A stretch of DNA of 64,000 bases from the NCBI GenBank assembly GCA_963932465.1, contig OZ010798.1:19328981-19392980 (forward strand), given 5' to 3'. Each line of letters begins with the position of its first letter. Positions within the stretch are counted from its first letter, which is position 1. Shown in pieces: positions 45,809-56,139 of this stretch. The translations under genes were made by a program, and so were the position numbers. Source of the DNA: Maratus speciosus (Eukaryota > Arthropoda > Arachnida > Araneae > Salticidae). The notes beneath the pieces were generated by a model that made no database searches, was not told the origin of the DNA, and was given only the letters and a program-made list of their open reading frames with translations.

Positions 45809-46327
45809 TGTGATATCGTACCTTCGCCACACATTTTCGACGGGGAAAGCAACAGGCATTTCCGTGGAGGACAATGGTCTTTTGTGTAAAGGCATGCAGG
45901 GGAAATGCCTGGCATACTTCTGCCCTTGGGATCTGCTCAACAGGGTATTTCAACTTTTCCAAGAAATAGGGGTGGCTGGACAATGTGTGGGAATTCGTCC
46001 CTAAAGTGAAAGTAAAAAGAGACTCATGCAGAAGCTAGTGTGGAGGCTGAGAGTAGACTGGGTGACACTGATGAAGTGAGGTTGTTTTTTTTACCAACGG
46101 AAGAGATGTGAGTAAAAAATCGTTTTACTCAGGTTGGCTATGAGAAGTATAGAACTGTTAATAAAAAGTGAGAGTGTCTACCTATGAATGGTAAAGTTTG
46201 TTATTTCATTTTTCAAATCTATTTTAGTTGTTCTAATAAAGAACTTTGGTAAGAAACATGTATTATTTTTCAACGATCATCTCACAAGAGCTTAGTGAAC
46301 CAAAAAGCTCTGGCCCACTACATCACA
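45809..46327 (+). repeat. 3' LTR
   Basis: 519 bp. It differs from the 5' LTR at one base (GAGATGAGAG versus GAGATGTGAG) and by one extra A nearby. It is followed by the target duplication GGGT. Confidence 0.95.
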
Positions 46328-46736
46328 GGGTGTATTCAAATCCAAACTGCTTATTATCTGATTCATTTTTGTTCTGAAACGCATCCAATTGGCAGATTCT
46401 CTTATTCAGAATCTATATAATGTGCCGTGCTTGTCGATTTTTTGATAAAGGCAGAATATATTGCAAAAAATGCTGTCAAAGTGGACGTTTTGACCCGCAT
46501 TTTCCGAAACGAGCGAGCTGGGAACGAAAGAATTGGCCATATTGAGAAAATAATTGTTTATAAATCAAGTTCTAATAAATCGAGCGAAAAAGGAAAACAC
46601 ACGGCCTCTTATACATCATTTCAAAAATCACATCAGCAAGTTTCATGTTTTTACTTTTAAAAATAAGTCCGAAAATGTGTCAATTTCGAGCTGTTGAGGG
46701 TGGAAAAACATTTTTTTTTTTTTAGTACACCCTTAA

Positions 46737-47722
46737 ATGTACCAGTCCAGTGAGGTCTTCTTTAAGAATTTTTTCTTATAAATAGTTCTTTATTAATATT
46801 TATAATTATTATATTCCAGAAAACTTGTACTATGTTATTCTATCCGCACGTTTTAACAAAATTTGAGTCTTACGTCCCACTGTAAATAAAAAATTTATTG
46901 TAGCAACAGAAAAAAAAAAAAAAAAACAAAAAAAAAAAAAAAAAAAAAAAAACATTTAACAAATTACAACGACCATTTGGAAAATGATTTTTTCAAAGAC
47001 TAAAATTTAAGACATCAAAAATCGCACGGAGTTGATCATACATTACTAAACATTAATAATGTTATTACACGTAAAAATTGCAAGCGACAAAAATCGCCTG
47101 CGACTCGTCAGATTTCCTGAAACTTACGTTTTATCCATCTGAAACTTACGTATTATCCAAGCATTTCATTGGCTGTTCGGGAAAAGGCTTTTCCATTGTC
47201 AGATTTCCAAGAAATCTGACGACCCATTTTAAATGAAATTTCATTCTTAAACTTCTAAACATCCCACACTATTACTTTTTACACCGTCCTATAGAGAAAA
47301 AAATGTACTTTTAAATGCAATTTGTTTGGAAGCTATATCATTTTTTTTTTTTTTGGAGTTTTTGTTACTTTTTTGTCATAGTGGCAACAGAAGTATCCAT
47401 CTCTGTTGAAAGTAAAGGGAAAATACAGATTACTGTATAGACCAATCAGAAAAGGAATAAAATGCGGATTCAACCAATAAAACGCTTCAGATATGTTTTT
47501 GATTTCCTACCCTGACAGAGGACAATAACCATTTTTCCAAATGGTTAATAAATGAAAAATTGTTAATAATCATGAAACTTTTAGCAATGAAATCTCTAAG
47601 AAAACAAACAATTTTTTTCGTAAGGATTTCATTACTAAAATTTTCATGGCCATTAATAATTTTTTATTTGTTTTTGTTGCTACAATTAATTTGTTATTTA
47701 CTATTAGACAGGAAGTCCACGA
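46737..47722. other. Non-coding stretch with A homopolymer
   Basis: A-rich runs at about 46910-46952, interrupted by one C. TTTATTGTAGCAACAG (46890) and the inverted GTTGCTACAATTAATTTG (47677) may be weak inverted ends of another element. No coding potential. Confidence 0.45.
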
Positions 47723-48074
47723 ACCATCACCTCATCGAGTTGGCGGCTGAAATTCCAGGATTAGTTAAAACTTGATTCGCATATTAAAATAAAACTGCAC
47801 TGCCAAGTCCTATCTTGGTGGCAAACGCCTGAAAACCCGATTTTAGTGGTTGATCGGTAGGTTTACCATTGTGGTTTCCTGCTCCCAGTCCTCCATATTT
47901 TTATACTTTTGGGTGCAGGAAAATACAATGATAAAACCTACCGATCAACCACTAAAATTGAGTCTGCAAGTGCTTTCCACCAAGATATAATTTGGCAGAC
48001 CAGTTGCATTTTAATATGCTAATTGAGTTCTGTCTAATCCTGGAATTTCAGCCGCCAACTCGATGAGGTGATAG
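47723..48074. repeat. Large inverted repeat (arms ~150 bp)
   Basis: The left arm ATCACCTCATCGAGTTGGCG ... TTAGTGGTTGATCGGTAGGT is mirrored by AACCTACCGATCAACCACTA ... CGCCAACTCGATGAGGTGAT, with about 60 bases between the arms. Arm identity is high near the tips and lower in the middle. Confidence 0.88.
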
Positions 48075-48453
48075 CAGGGCCGAAACTAAGGGGGGTGGCG
48101 GCAGAGGGGGCACGTGACTCGGGCGCTAAATGACGATTTTGTTTGTCGATTTTTCTCACACCTATGTTTTGCACGCTATTGTTAAAATCATCCTGTTTGG
48201 ATTATGCCAAAGCATAGAAGAATCTAAAGATGACATGGCATAAGGATCCTATATAAAGCGGATTTTTTTTCGATTTCGTTTTCGAGATTTTAATGAATTT
48301 TAATATTGACAAAGCACATTACGTAGTTCAGTAATTAGAATTTTTTTTAAAATTCCCCTTGTAAATATACTTTGCGAAGAAGGAGGGGGGGGGGGGGGGG
48401 GGCGCCAAAATCCATGTTTGCCTCGGGTGCAAAAAAAGTTGATTTCGGCCCTG
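48075..48453. mobile_element. hAT-type MITE with 8-bp target duplication
   Basis: Ends CAGGGCCGAAACTA and GATTTCGGCCCTG are inverted. GGTGATAG flanks both sides exactly (48067-48074 and 48454-48461). The interior has GGCGCCAAA and CTCGGGTGC near the right end. It sits at the tip of the inverted repeat on its left. Confidence 0.9.
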
Positions 48454-48769
48454 GGTGATAGTCTGTGCAACCGCCTCCTATATGGGAAGTATGACTGAAA
48501 AATTAGTTAAACCATGTGGATAGAATAAGATAATACAAGTTTTTAATTTAAAGCAAGATGAGCAAGGTAATAAAATAAATAAAAGATCAAAAGCTAAGAT
48601 AAAAATATGCTAAATTAAAAATTTTAGAATGGAGGTAATTTTAGCTTACAATTGTACCTGATAATGTAAAAACCTGTTTTAAAATGAATTTTTTGTACAA
48701 AAAAAAAGTCCGATCGCTAGACCCTTTTAGATAAGACGACATTTAAATTCTTATCTTCTTTCTTTAACA

Positions 48770-49771
48770 CAGCGGTTCGCAACCTTTTATTGTCCAGTCC
48801 ACGCCCCACCAAAGAATCTGTGAAACTGTGATGCCCCCCCCCCTCCCCCCGGAGTCTGTGACATATGTTTGTTATTATTTAAAAGATGAACTCAATTCAC
48901 ACAGTGGAAGCGTAACATTAGCCTTAAAAATGACTATCTTCATATTTTTTAATTTATCAAAGAGGTTAATCTTCTGTCAAAATGTGTTTAACAAAACATA
49001 ATTCTGTAAATGCAATGAACTAAAGAATTTTGTTATTTTGCAACTTACCAAATCTAAAAGAAAATTTTTATATGGTCTACATATTTATCTTCACAAAATG
49101 TCTTGAAGAGACTCTCTCATTTAACATTAAAATTTATAACATTGACACATTTTATAATTCATTTTTGTAAGTTATTACTTATTAAGAGTTGGTGGAAAAG
49201 CATTGGACATAAAATTTTCTTCTTCCCAATAACGTTAGTTGTCTGCCATTTATTATTTGATTTTAAAATTTAAAATGCATATGTCATGATGTAAATTTAT
49301 TTACTCGATGGGATGGGATGCCTGCTCTAGAGCGATAAATATTTACTACCAACCCATTTCCTTTTCAATACTATTTAAGATTCATATATTTTATATATTA
49401 TTTTTAAGCCATACCATGTGTGAAAGTTTCTTCGTATGACACATAGGAGAGCGAAAAGAAATAGCACAAAACATAATCGAATCGAAAGTGTTACGAAAAA
49501 ATATAAATTACAGGAATAACCATAACATTAATAGATTTTTAATTATATTAAAGAATGTATAATTATCCTATTGCAAGACTTCGTATAATTCTTCTGCTGT
49601 GAATCTATTTTTAAATTTTGTTTGTATCCTGTTTATTTTGAGTTTACAACATTATTTTAGATAAAAGACAAAAGAAACTAATAGCGAATGTGAGAGGGAA
49701 AATTTTGGAGTTGCCCCCCTAAAAAAAATATTGCCCCCTGTGGGGCGTACGCCCCACGTTGGGAACCACTG
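48770..49771. mobile_element. hAT-type non-autonomous element (1.0 kb)
   Basis: Left end CAGCGGTTCGCAACCTTTT and, on the minus strand, right end CAGTGGTTCCCAACGTGGGG have the classical hAT form. Flanks CTTTAACA and CTTTAACC match at 7 of 8 bases. The interior is AT-rich and non-coding. GGGGCGTACGCCCC forms a short palindrome near the right end. Confidence 0.88.
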
Positions 49772-49778
49772 CTTTAAC

Positions 49779-49993
49779 CCCTTAACGCGCGAATTAAATT
49801 GCGGTTTAAAAATTCAATTTGCTTATTGGCACCACTTTTTTGAAAAAGAAATATTCACCTTATTTAATGACAGGTAAAACGATAAACGATACTAAAATAA
49901 AGCCAATTGCACTATTTTATAAAACTGGTGGGAATCGAACAATCTGAGTAAAAGACACAGCCCGTGAATATGACAGGAGCGAGAATTTAGGGG
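49779..49993. mobile_element. TTAA-flanked MITE candidate
   Basis: TTAACCCCTTAACGCGCG on the left faces GAGAATTTAGGGGTTAA on the right. The inverted match is only about 8 bases beyond TTAA, so the call is tentative. Confidence 0.4.
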
Positions 49994-50039
49994 TTAATAA
50001 ATAATAAATGTTCCATTAAAAAATTGATAGTGCCAAACA

Positions 50040-50334
50040 AAGTGATAAACTTTCGCCAACTAGGCCTCTACCCATCACGCAGTGGTCACGTGCACCGCTC
50101 TCCAGCCAACGGACGCGCTTTCAGCTGGCCGTGACGTCACCACGAGCATGCACACACCGCATGGCGAGCACGTGGATTTTTCCCTCCCTCCCTTGTTTGT
50201 GTGGACGATTATCGTTCGCTCTGAATTGCTCTGTCTTTTTGTTCTTTTTTAATAAGCGAATTGTATTTTTTATTTCTTTTTAACGTGTCTGATCCTTTTC
50301 TGTTTACGTCCTTGGGTGGTTTTTTGCGCGAAAA
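50040..50334 (+). promoter_or_regulatory. GC-richer island with CRE and E-box motifs (possible promoter)
   Basis: GTCACGTGCACC (E-box), GTGACGTCACC (CRE-like) and GCACGTGG (E-box) lie within about 90 bases, in sequence clearly richer in GC and CpG than the surroundings. An ATG in good context follows at 50335. This might be a host promoter with a short first exon, or the end of an unrecognised transposon. Confidence 0.3.
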
Positions 50335-50436
50335 ATGTCCGCGGAAATCAGTGACGCTGAACAAAGCATGGGATCATCACTCACAGAGCACGCTGTCAAC
50401 AGAATGTTGCACCTTTTTAACGACGACAATGTTTGA
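50335..50436 (+). CDS. Short open frame downstream of the CpG-rich island (33 codons)
   Basis: From the ATG at 50335 (context GAAAAATGTCC) the frame encodes 33 residues. It starts MSAEISDAEQSM, is acidic and serine-rich, and ends VNRMLHLFNDDNV at a TGA. I recognise no domain. It is shorter than any routine gene call, and I kept it only because codon use and GC content differ from the AT-rich noise and because it follows CRE/E-box motifs. It could be a first exon, but I see no strong GTRAGT donor before the stop. It could equally be chance. Confidence 0.22.
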   Translation: MSAEISDAEQSMGSSLTEHAVNRMLHLFNDDNV

Positions 50437-50486
50437 TGGGGAATTAATCATTGTCGTGTCGCACGAATTAATAGTTAAAACCTCTT

Positions 50487-50488
<2 letters not shown>

Positions 50489-50519
<31 letters not shown>
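50489..50519 (+). repeat. T homopolymer (~31)
   Basis: Uninterrupted T run. It ends the region of higher GC content. Confidence 0.9.
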
Positions 50520-50522
<3 letters not shown>

Positions 50523-50574
50523 TTAAAAATAACAGTTATCAGAAATTGATTTTCTGAATGCATTGTAACTAGCA

Positions 50575-50665
50575 CGGCCGAAACTACGGAGATGCAGACA
50601 GGACCGTGCGAAGTAGAGCAGTCGCCTCGGGCGCGGAAATTGAGGGGGCGCCAAATTTATGCTAC
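50575..50665 (+). mobile_element. Fragment of the CAGGGCCGAAAC hAT-MITE family
   Basis: ACGGCCGAAACTACGG, CTCGGGCGCGGAAAT and GGGGGCGCCAAAT correspond to phrases of the 48075-48453 MITE, in shortened order. Confidence 0.5.
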
Positions 50666-50865
50666 AAACCTCTTTTTTTCTTCTTTTTTGTAAAAAAAAA
50701 TTGTATATTTACATAACGGGAATTTTTTCCCCATACGTACATTTTTCGATTCAAAGTTATTGTATTGTCCTTTACCCCCACCCCGCCGCCACCGAAATAC
50801 AAATTTATGAATAAGGACTTCTTTAGTAAATAAATACATAGAAATGCTTAATTCATCTTTAAAAA

Positions 50866-51090
50866 GTTAATGATAAACTTACACAATGTGCAAAACTACT
50901 TAAAAGATGACAGAATACTAAAAAGATGTTAAATTATTTTAATACCTTAGTTAGTAGTTTCAACTATAAAAGAACGAAGACTATGTTTTTTATAGTTGAA
51001 AGTACTAAGGTATTAAAATAATTTAACATCTTTTTAGTATTCTGTCATCTTTTAAGTAGTTTTGCACATAGTGTAAGTTTAACTTTAAGG
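50866..51090. repeat. Near-perfect hairpin (arms ~100 bp)
   Basis: GTGCAAAACTACTTAAAAGA ... TTTCAACTATAAAA on the left is matched by TTTTATAGTTGAAA ... TCTTTTAAGTAGTTTTGCAC on the right, around a loop of about 18 bases. Only a few mismatches. Confidence 0.9.
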
Positions 51091-51307
51091 ACTTCTTTCT
51101 TTTCAAAACTTGTTTTGGGTCTTTGTCTTAACTTTTTGTTAACCTTCTCTTTTCTGAGTATGTGCTTGTGACAAAAACATATACTCTCAGAATAGCATGG
51201 GGTTTCTTTCTTGGAATATAAATGGTAATTGGTTCCAACCTGTTATACTGTACTGTTAGATACATTTTTTTCTACACCCATTTTGCAGATCCCCTTTGCC
51301 AAAATAT

Positions 51308-51417
51308 AAGTGCCAGCGGTAGAAATGATTAAAAAAAAGTCACTGGTCCCAAGGACCAGTAAACATCAGAATTTACTGATCCGCAGACATCGTCACTGGC
51401 CCGCTACATAAAATTAT
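51308..51417 (+). repeat. Tail of a 1.25-kb-type repeat unit
   Basis: CAGCGGTAGAA, ACTGGTCCCAAGGACCAGTA (an 8-bp hairpin), CCGCAGACATCGTC and CTACATAAAATTATA also close each unit of the array at 60831-64000. Here it abuts ACTAGTAAATCTGCAGATCA, the start of the 2.35-kb unit family. Confidence 0.75.
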
Positions 51418-51773
51418 ACTAGTAAATCTGCAGATCAGGAGCCTCAACGTCAGCTCTACAATTCATTGTGTTTAGCACCCTTTGAGTAATATTAATCTTT
51501 CTACAAAAAAAGAAATTTAAAGTTTTGAAATTACATAAACATTTATAAAACGAAAAAATATTTCGAAGGTTTCTGACATTAGAAGCGTTAAATTAAACCC
51601 CTTGTTATGTAATGGTATTCTGAAAATCTCATGAGCTACTTATTCTGGTAATTTTTAGATAATAAAGTAGATTTCTTCAGGGGGGCAGAGCCCCCCTGAA
51701 CCCCTTCGTAGTGTAATTTAATTTACATTTATAATTATCAATTAATTGTGTTAATGTCCTTTAGTAAATTCTA
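51418..51773 (+). repeat. Partial 2.35-kb-family unit
   Basis: Starts ACTAGTAAATCTGCAGATCA and includes CTCAACGTCA, ATTAATCTTTCTACAAAAA and the GGGGGGC/GCCCCCC hairpin at 51675-51699, then diverges. Confidence 0.75.
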
Positions 51774-51986
51774 CACTGTTAAAAATTTGCAGCATTCTGG
51801 CAGGTCATTTGACCGTTTATTCCGAAAACGGTTACAAAACCGTAATTTTAACACTATTCTGACCATATTATGGGCCATTTATGGGCCATTTTAGGGTCAG
51901 AATATAGTTAAATTATGGTTATGAAACCGTTTTTTTCAAAAAACGGTCGAATAACCTGCCAGAATACTGCAAAAATTTTAACAGTG
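51774..51986. mobile_element. TA-flanked MITE (213 bp)
   Basis: Ends CACTGTTAAAAATTTGCAG and, inverted, CTGCAAAAATTTTAACAGTG, continuing into TTCTGGCAGGT on both sides; each is bordered by TA. GGGCCATTTATGGGCCATTT lies in the middle. Confidence 0.88.
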
Positions 51987-52004
51987 TACCAATAGACGGA
52001 AACG

Positions 52005-53480
52005 TACATGAATTCTTTTCTACAGCCCTGTATATTACGTGAAGATTTTTACGCGTCGTCTATAACATTTAAATTTAATGCAGACAAAAAACCCTCTTAA
52101 AACTGCTCATATCACATTTCCGGGGATTAGTATGCATAGTGTGCACCATATATCCAGTTTCTGCGGAGTCCTGTATATAGTTCTATTTAAATTCTGCAAA
52201 CATTTGTTAGTATACTAAATGTAATTGGGCTGGGAAATACATAACTCAAATAAAAAAAAAAAAACACTGAAGCAATTCGCGCTCATTTTCATTTATACTT
52301 ACGAATTCATTTGTGTATCCCTGTACATGGTCTATACAATATTTAAGCACTACTTATTAAGCACAAATTTACTTAACGTTAAAACGCACACCATAATCGA
52401 AAATGCTCTTCAGCAATCATCCCTAATAGACCAGAACTGTATCCGAAATTTTTTATGTGACCCTATAAATGAACGATAAATACGATACAAATCATATTCA
52501 AGCTTCTTGTAGTCAACCACAGTAATGTAATTTAATTTCATAATGTTTGAATTAGTGCAACACAATTAACACACTGACGACAGGCAATTTAATTAAATCT
52601 GGGTTTAAAAAGAGTAGAAGCTCCTCCCTCTTCTGAAAGTGTCTCGGAAATTGGTTTCTGAGACATGTTTTTCATGTTAATGCAGCAGTAAATATCTTTC
52701 AATGTACGGATGTAATATATAATGTCTTACAATCTATAAAAAATATGGACAACACAATATAAATGTCTTTTCTGTAAGGTAGAAGTCACTCCCTTAGCCA
52801 ATGATGTATTCTGAATAAAAACGAGAATTCTCGTTTCCGGTCGCTAATGTGTTAAAATAAGCTGTGAAGAGTTTTTTTCCCCCGTAGACCACATTTTAAT
52901 CGACCACTTTTGTGTGACCCTGAAAAAAACATATGCTTTGCACCCCATATACTACAAAAATGTTTCAAAAATACATATCAATTTTATTATTTTGTAACAG
53001 AGTAACATCATTAAAAAACGCCACAAAAGGATTTTCTTCAAAGATTGTAATATTATGAATACTTTCGAGTTCCCTGTACGCATGCTGTAAGTGCTACACA
53101 TAACATATTTTATAGTAACCAGGTTCTAGTGCACCTTAATAAAGTATATAAATTTCATTACGTTTAAAATTGTGTAACATTATTAAAATACACCGCAGAC
53201 GGTTTTTCCCAAAGACTATAATGTAACGGAATAGTTTTGAGTGCCCCTGTAATTAAGCTATGAATGCTACACTCTTCATTTTTAATACCAAACATACTTT
53301 GGCAAACCTCAATAACGTATATCAATTACATGTAATCCCGACTATATTTACGCGAGTTAGAGCACGTAGAGAAACACGGCAGGCGACAGATAGAAAAACT
53401 GAAGTCATAAATACTTTTCATCCATGTTGGAAAGTGTTAAAAAGGATTTACATGCCTTTAACTGTACTTTTTTTTCACTT
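52005..53480 (-). repeat. ~145-bp diverged tandem array, minus orientation
   Basis: CCCTGTA or CCCTG phrases near 52026, 52170, 52318, 52460, 52917, 53073 and 53245 are the inverted unit starts of the array at 19320-20870. The end near 53340-53400 (GCGAGTTAGAGCACG, GGCAGGCGACAGATAG) is the inverse of the beginning of that array. Confidence 0.72.
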
Positions 53481-53920
53481 ATAGCATCGTTAAACATTAG
53501 TTTAAACATCCTAATCCATGCGATAGCAATAACATATTAAAACCCCTCCAAAATATGCATATCTATGGAGATCTATAAATCTACTGGAAAATAATTCATT
53601 ATCGTGCCCACTGTTAATTGCATAAATTACATCGATTTGGCGCGATAAAATATTTTTTGTGATAGCCTTTTAATAGTACCTGCAACAAAATTAACGTAAT
53701 TTACTAACTTCATTCATATTTGACGCAATGATAGGCTACGAATAACAGTTGCTAGGCAACGAAGAAAAGGAAAAAAAAAGAAATATGTATCATGTAAAAC
53801 AAGAAAATTAATTTAAAAATTCTTTATATTATTGGAATACATGTATAAATGTCCTCAAAACATTATACACGTAAATAAAAAAATCTGATAGATATATTGA
53901 TAAAACTTCAATATAATAGG

Positions 53921-55238
53921 AATAATTGCCGAAACGTCAGTGAAGGCTTACTGTGGAGACACGAAAAGTTTTGGTTTCCGTTAGTCTGTCTGTCTGTTAG
54001 TCTGTCTGTCTGTTCCGCGATAACTGCCGCAAAAAGCATCCGATCGGCTTGAAATTCACTGGGCATGTTGAGGAGGTACCCGGATTTAGCTGTATAGTTT
54101 TTGGTTAAATTTGGTTCATTCGTTCGGGAAATATAGAACATTTTATTTTGCTCTATAATGCTTTTCTATGGCAAGTCAGACGATTTTCTGATTTTCATTT
54201 GTTGAAAGAAATGGCTCATATGAAAAATGGATTTAAATGGTAAATTTTTTATGCAGAAATTTTTAAATAAGATTATTAAATTATTCCAATTAGTTTGAAA
54301 ATTTGTCAATATATTTGCGAGATTTTTTAATTAGGCTTATAATTTTGAGGGGAATTTTATGCATGTTTTCCAATAATATAAAGGATTTTGTTTTATCAAT
54401 TTGACATAATGCATATTTCATTTTTTCCCTTTTCTTTCATCTGTTGCCTAGCAACGTATTTGGTCCTAATAATATTAGTATAATTGCGTGCATAATGTTT
54501 GAGTAAAGCCAACGTCAAAACGCATGAATTAATGCATTTGTATCTTTGCATATAGATAGATTTTAGTCCAGAAATAAAAATAGGCAATATTTCATTTATT
54601 TTATTCAAATATTTTGCTTAAAAATACAAAAGTTCATTATTTTCATAGAGAATAACGTAACATTTTTCCATAACATTTACCAATATTTCTTTAATTGTTG
54701 CCAAGAAAATCAAAACCCGGAATAATATTTTCTTTTAAACAATTTTCAATTGAAATGTTTTGTCGTGAAACAGGAAAATGAAAAATAAAATTAAGAATTG
54801 AAAAATTAATATGGCGGCATATTGGAAATAAAAAGAAAACTCTCGAGTATTTCTTAATATAACAAGATGAAAAGTTTTGAGTAAGTACGCATAGCAGGTG
54901 AATTAGACGTCATTTATCGAAAACAAAGATGCTGGAATAAAAAGATCTTGGGTAAAATAAAATTAACTATTATTCACGGAGGAAAGAGATAGATGGAGAA
55001 GCAGTATGCCGTAAAAACAGTTTGCAATACGATGTGCGTTAATCTCAGATTTAAATGCCCTCATTCGGCCCAAACTAAACAAGCACGTGGAACAGGGACC
55101 GAATTCTTTAACTTCATCCGTGCATTTTTCCTGTGAATGAAAATGATCTGCTTATATTTAAGCAATAAGCATTATAAGGTAGCATTTCATTGTATTATGA
55201 ATTAAAAACTGTGTTACTAAAAATATTATTATTATTAT

Positions 55239-55275
<37 letters not shown>

Positions 55276-55799
55276 CACGTCGTTGTGTTGTGCCGAATGT
55301 AGCGAATTTTAGGGTTACATTTTTGGCGTCACTTCAAGATTTATTATCTGTGTACGGTTAACATGAATATTTTATTTTAAATTTAAATTTAATTAATTTA
55401 TTTAAAAAATCTTATGCTTATCCTTATAAATCACAGCGTAAAAAAAATCTAAGATATACTATAACCATCCGCACAATCAATAAAAAATTATGATTGTAAA
55501 TTTAAATAGACTACGGGGGTTCAGGGGGGCTCTGCCCCCCTGAAGAAATTCAATTTTTGATTTAAAAAGTTACCAGAATATGTAGCTCATCAGAATTTCA
55601 GAACATCAATGTATAACCACTTGTTTAACACTTTTAATTTCTGAAACTTTACGAAGTATCTTGTATGCTTATAAATATTTATGTAATTTGAAAACTTTAA
55701 AAAGCGATTTTTAGGAAGTTGAATATTACGCAATGAGTGTTAAAAAACAATGACTTGCAAAGATGACGTTGAGGCTCCTGATCTGCAGATTTACTAGTT
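53921..55799 (-). repeat. 2.35-kb-family unit, inverted copy
   Basis: Read on the minus strand it starts ACTAGTAAATCTGCAGATCA (at 55799), passes the G6/C6 hairpin (55520-55544) and closes at 53921 with CAGTAAGCCTTCACTGACGT. It contains T homopolymers near 55240. The 77-codon frame 53908-54141 recurs in the other copies because of the repeat; part of it is the translation of CAGACAGACAG. Confidence 0.78.
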
Positions 55800-56139
55800 T
55801 AAAACCCTTATTTGGAATTTTAGTATGCATAATTTGACATTTAAATCCATTAATCAAACGTGCCATTTTCTTTCAACAAATGGAAATTTGAAAATCGTCT
55901 GACTTGCCGTAGAAAAGCATTATAAAGAAAAATAAAATCTTCCATATTTTCCGAACGAATGAACCAAATTTAACCAAAAACTATACAGCTACGTCCGGGT
56001 ATCTCACGAATATGCCCAATTAATTTCAAGCTGATCGGGTGCTTTTTGCGGCAGTTATCGCGGAACAGACAGACAGACAGACAAACGGAAATCAAAACTT
56101 TTCGTGTCTCCACAGTAAGCCTTCACTGACGTTTCGGCC
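55800..56139 (+). repeat. 2.35-kb-family unit, right part only
   Basis: Starts mid-unit and includes AAATCGTCTGACTTGCC, GAACGAATGAACCAAATTTA, the CAGACAGACAGACA run and the closing CACTGACGTTTCGGCC. Confidence 0.78.

Larger units (their letters stand above)
39296..46327 (+). mobile_element. Ty3/gypsy LTR retrotransposon with integrase before RT (Gmr1-like)
   Basis: A complete 7032-bp element: two LTRs of 518 and 519 bp starting TGTGATATCG and ending ACATCACA, a 4-bp target duplication GGGT, a 1.1-kb leader, gag, pol, a purine tract and no env. Pol domains run protease, integrase, reverse transcriptase, RNase H. In the usual gypsy order integrase comes last. Gmr1-like elements are the known Ty3/gypsy branch with this Ty1/copia-like order, and their capsid is related to the SCAN domain, which also fits here. 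The LTRs differ by about one substitution and one single-base indel, so the insertion is young. The only obvious coding lesion is a 13-T run between gag and pol. Confidence 0.93.
39292..46732 (-). mobile_element. TTAA-type MITE, copy B, split by the LTR retrotransposon
   Basis: TTAA plus GGGT (39288-39295) is the left end. The rest resumes at 46328 as GGGTGTATTCAAATCCAAAC and ends TACACCC at 46732, followed by TTAA (46733-46736). Without the 7-kb insertion and one copy of GGGT the MITE is about 400 bp. It matches copy A in reverse orientation. The frame at 46427-46660 lies inside it and is not conserved in copy A. Confidence 0.85.
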
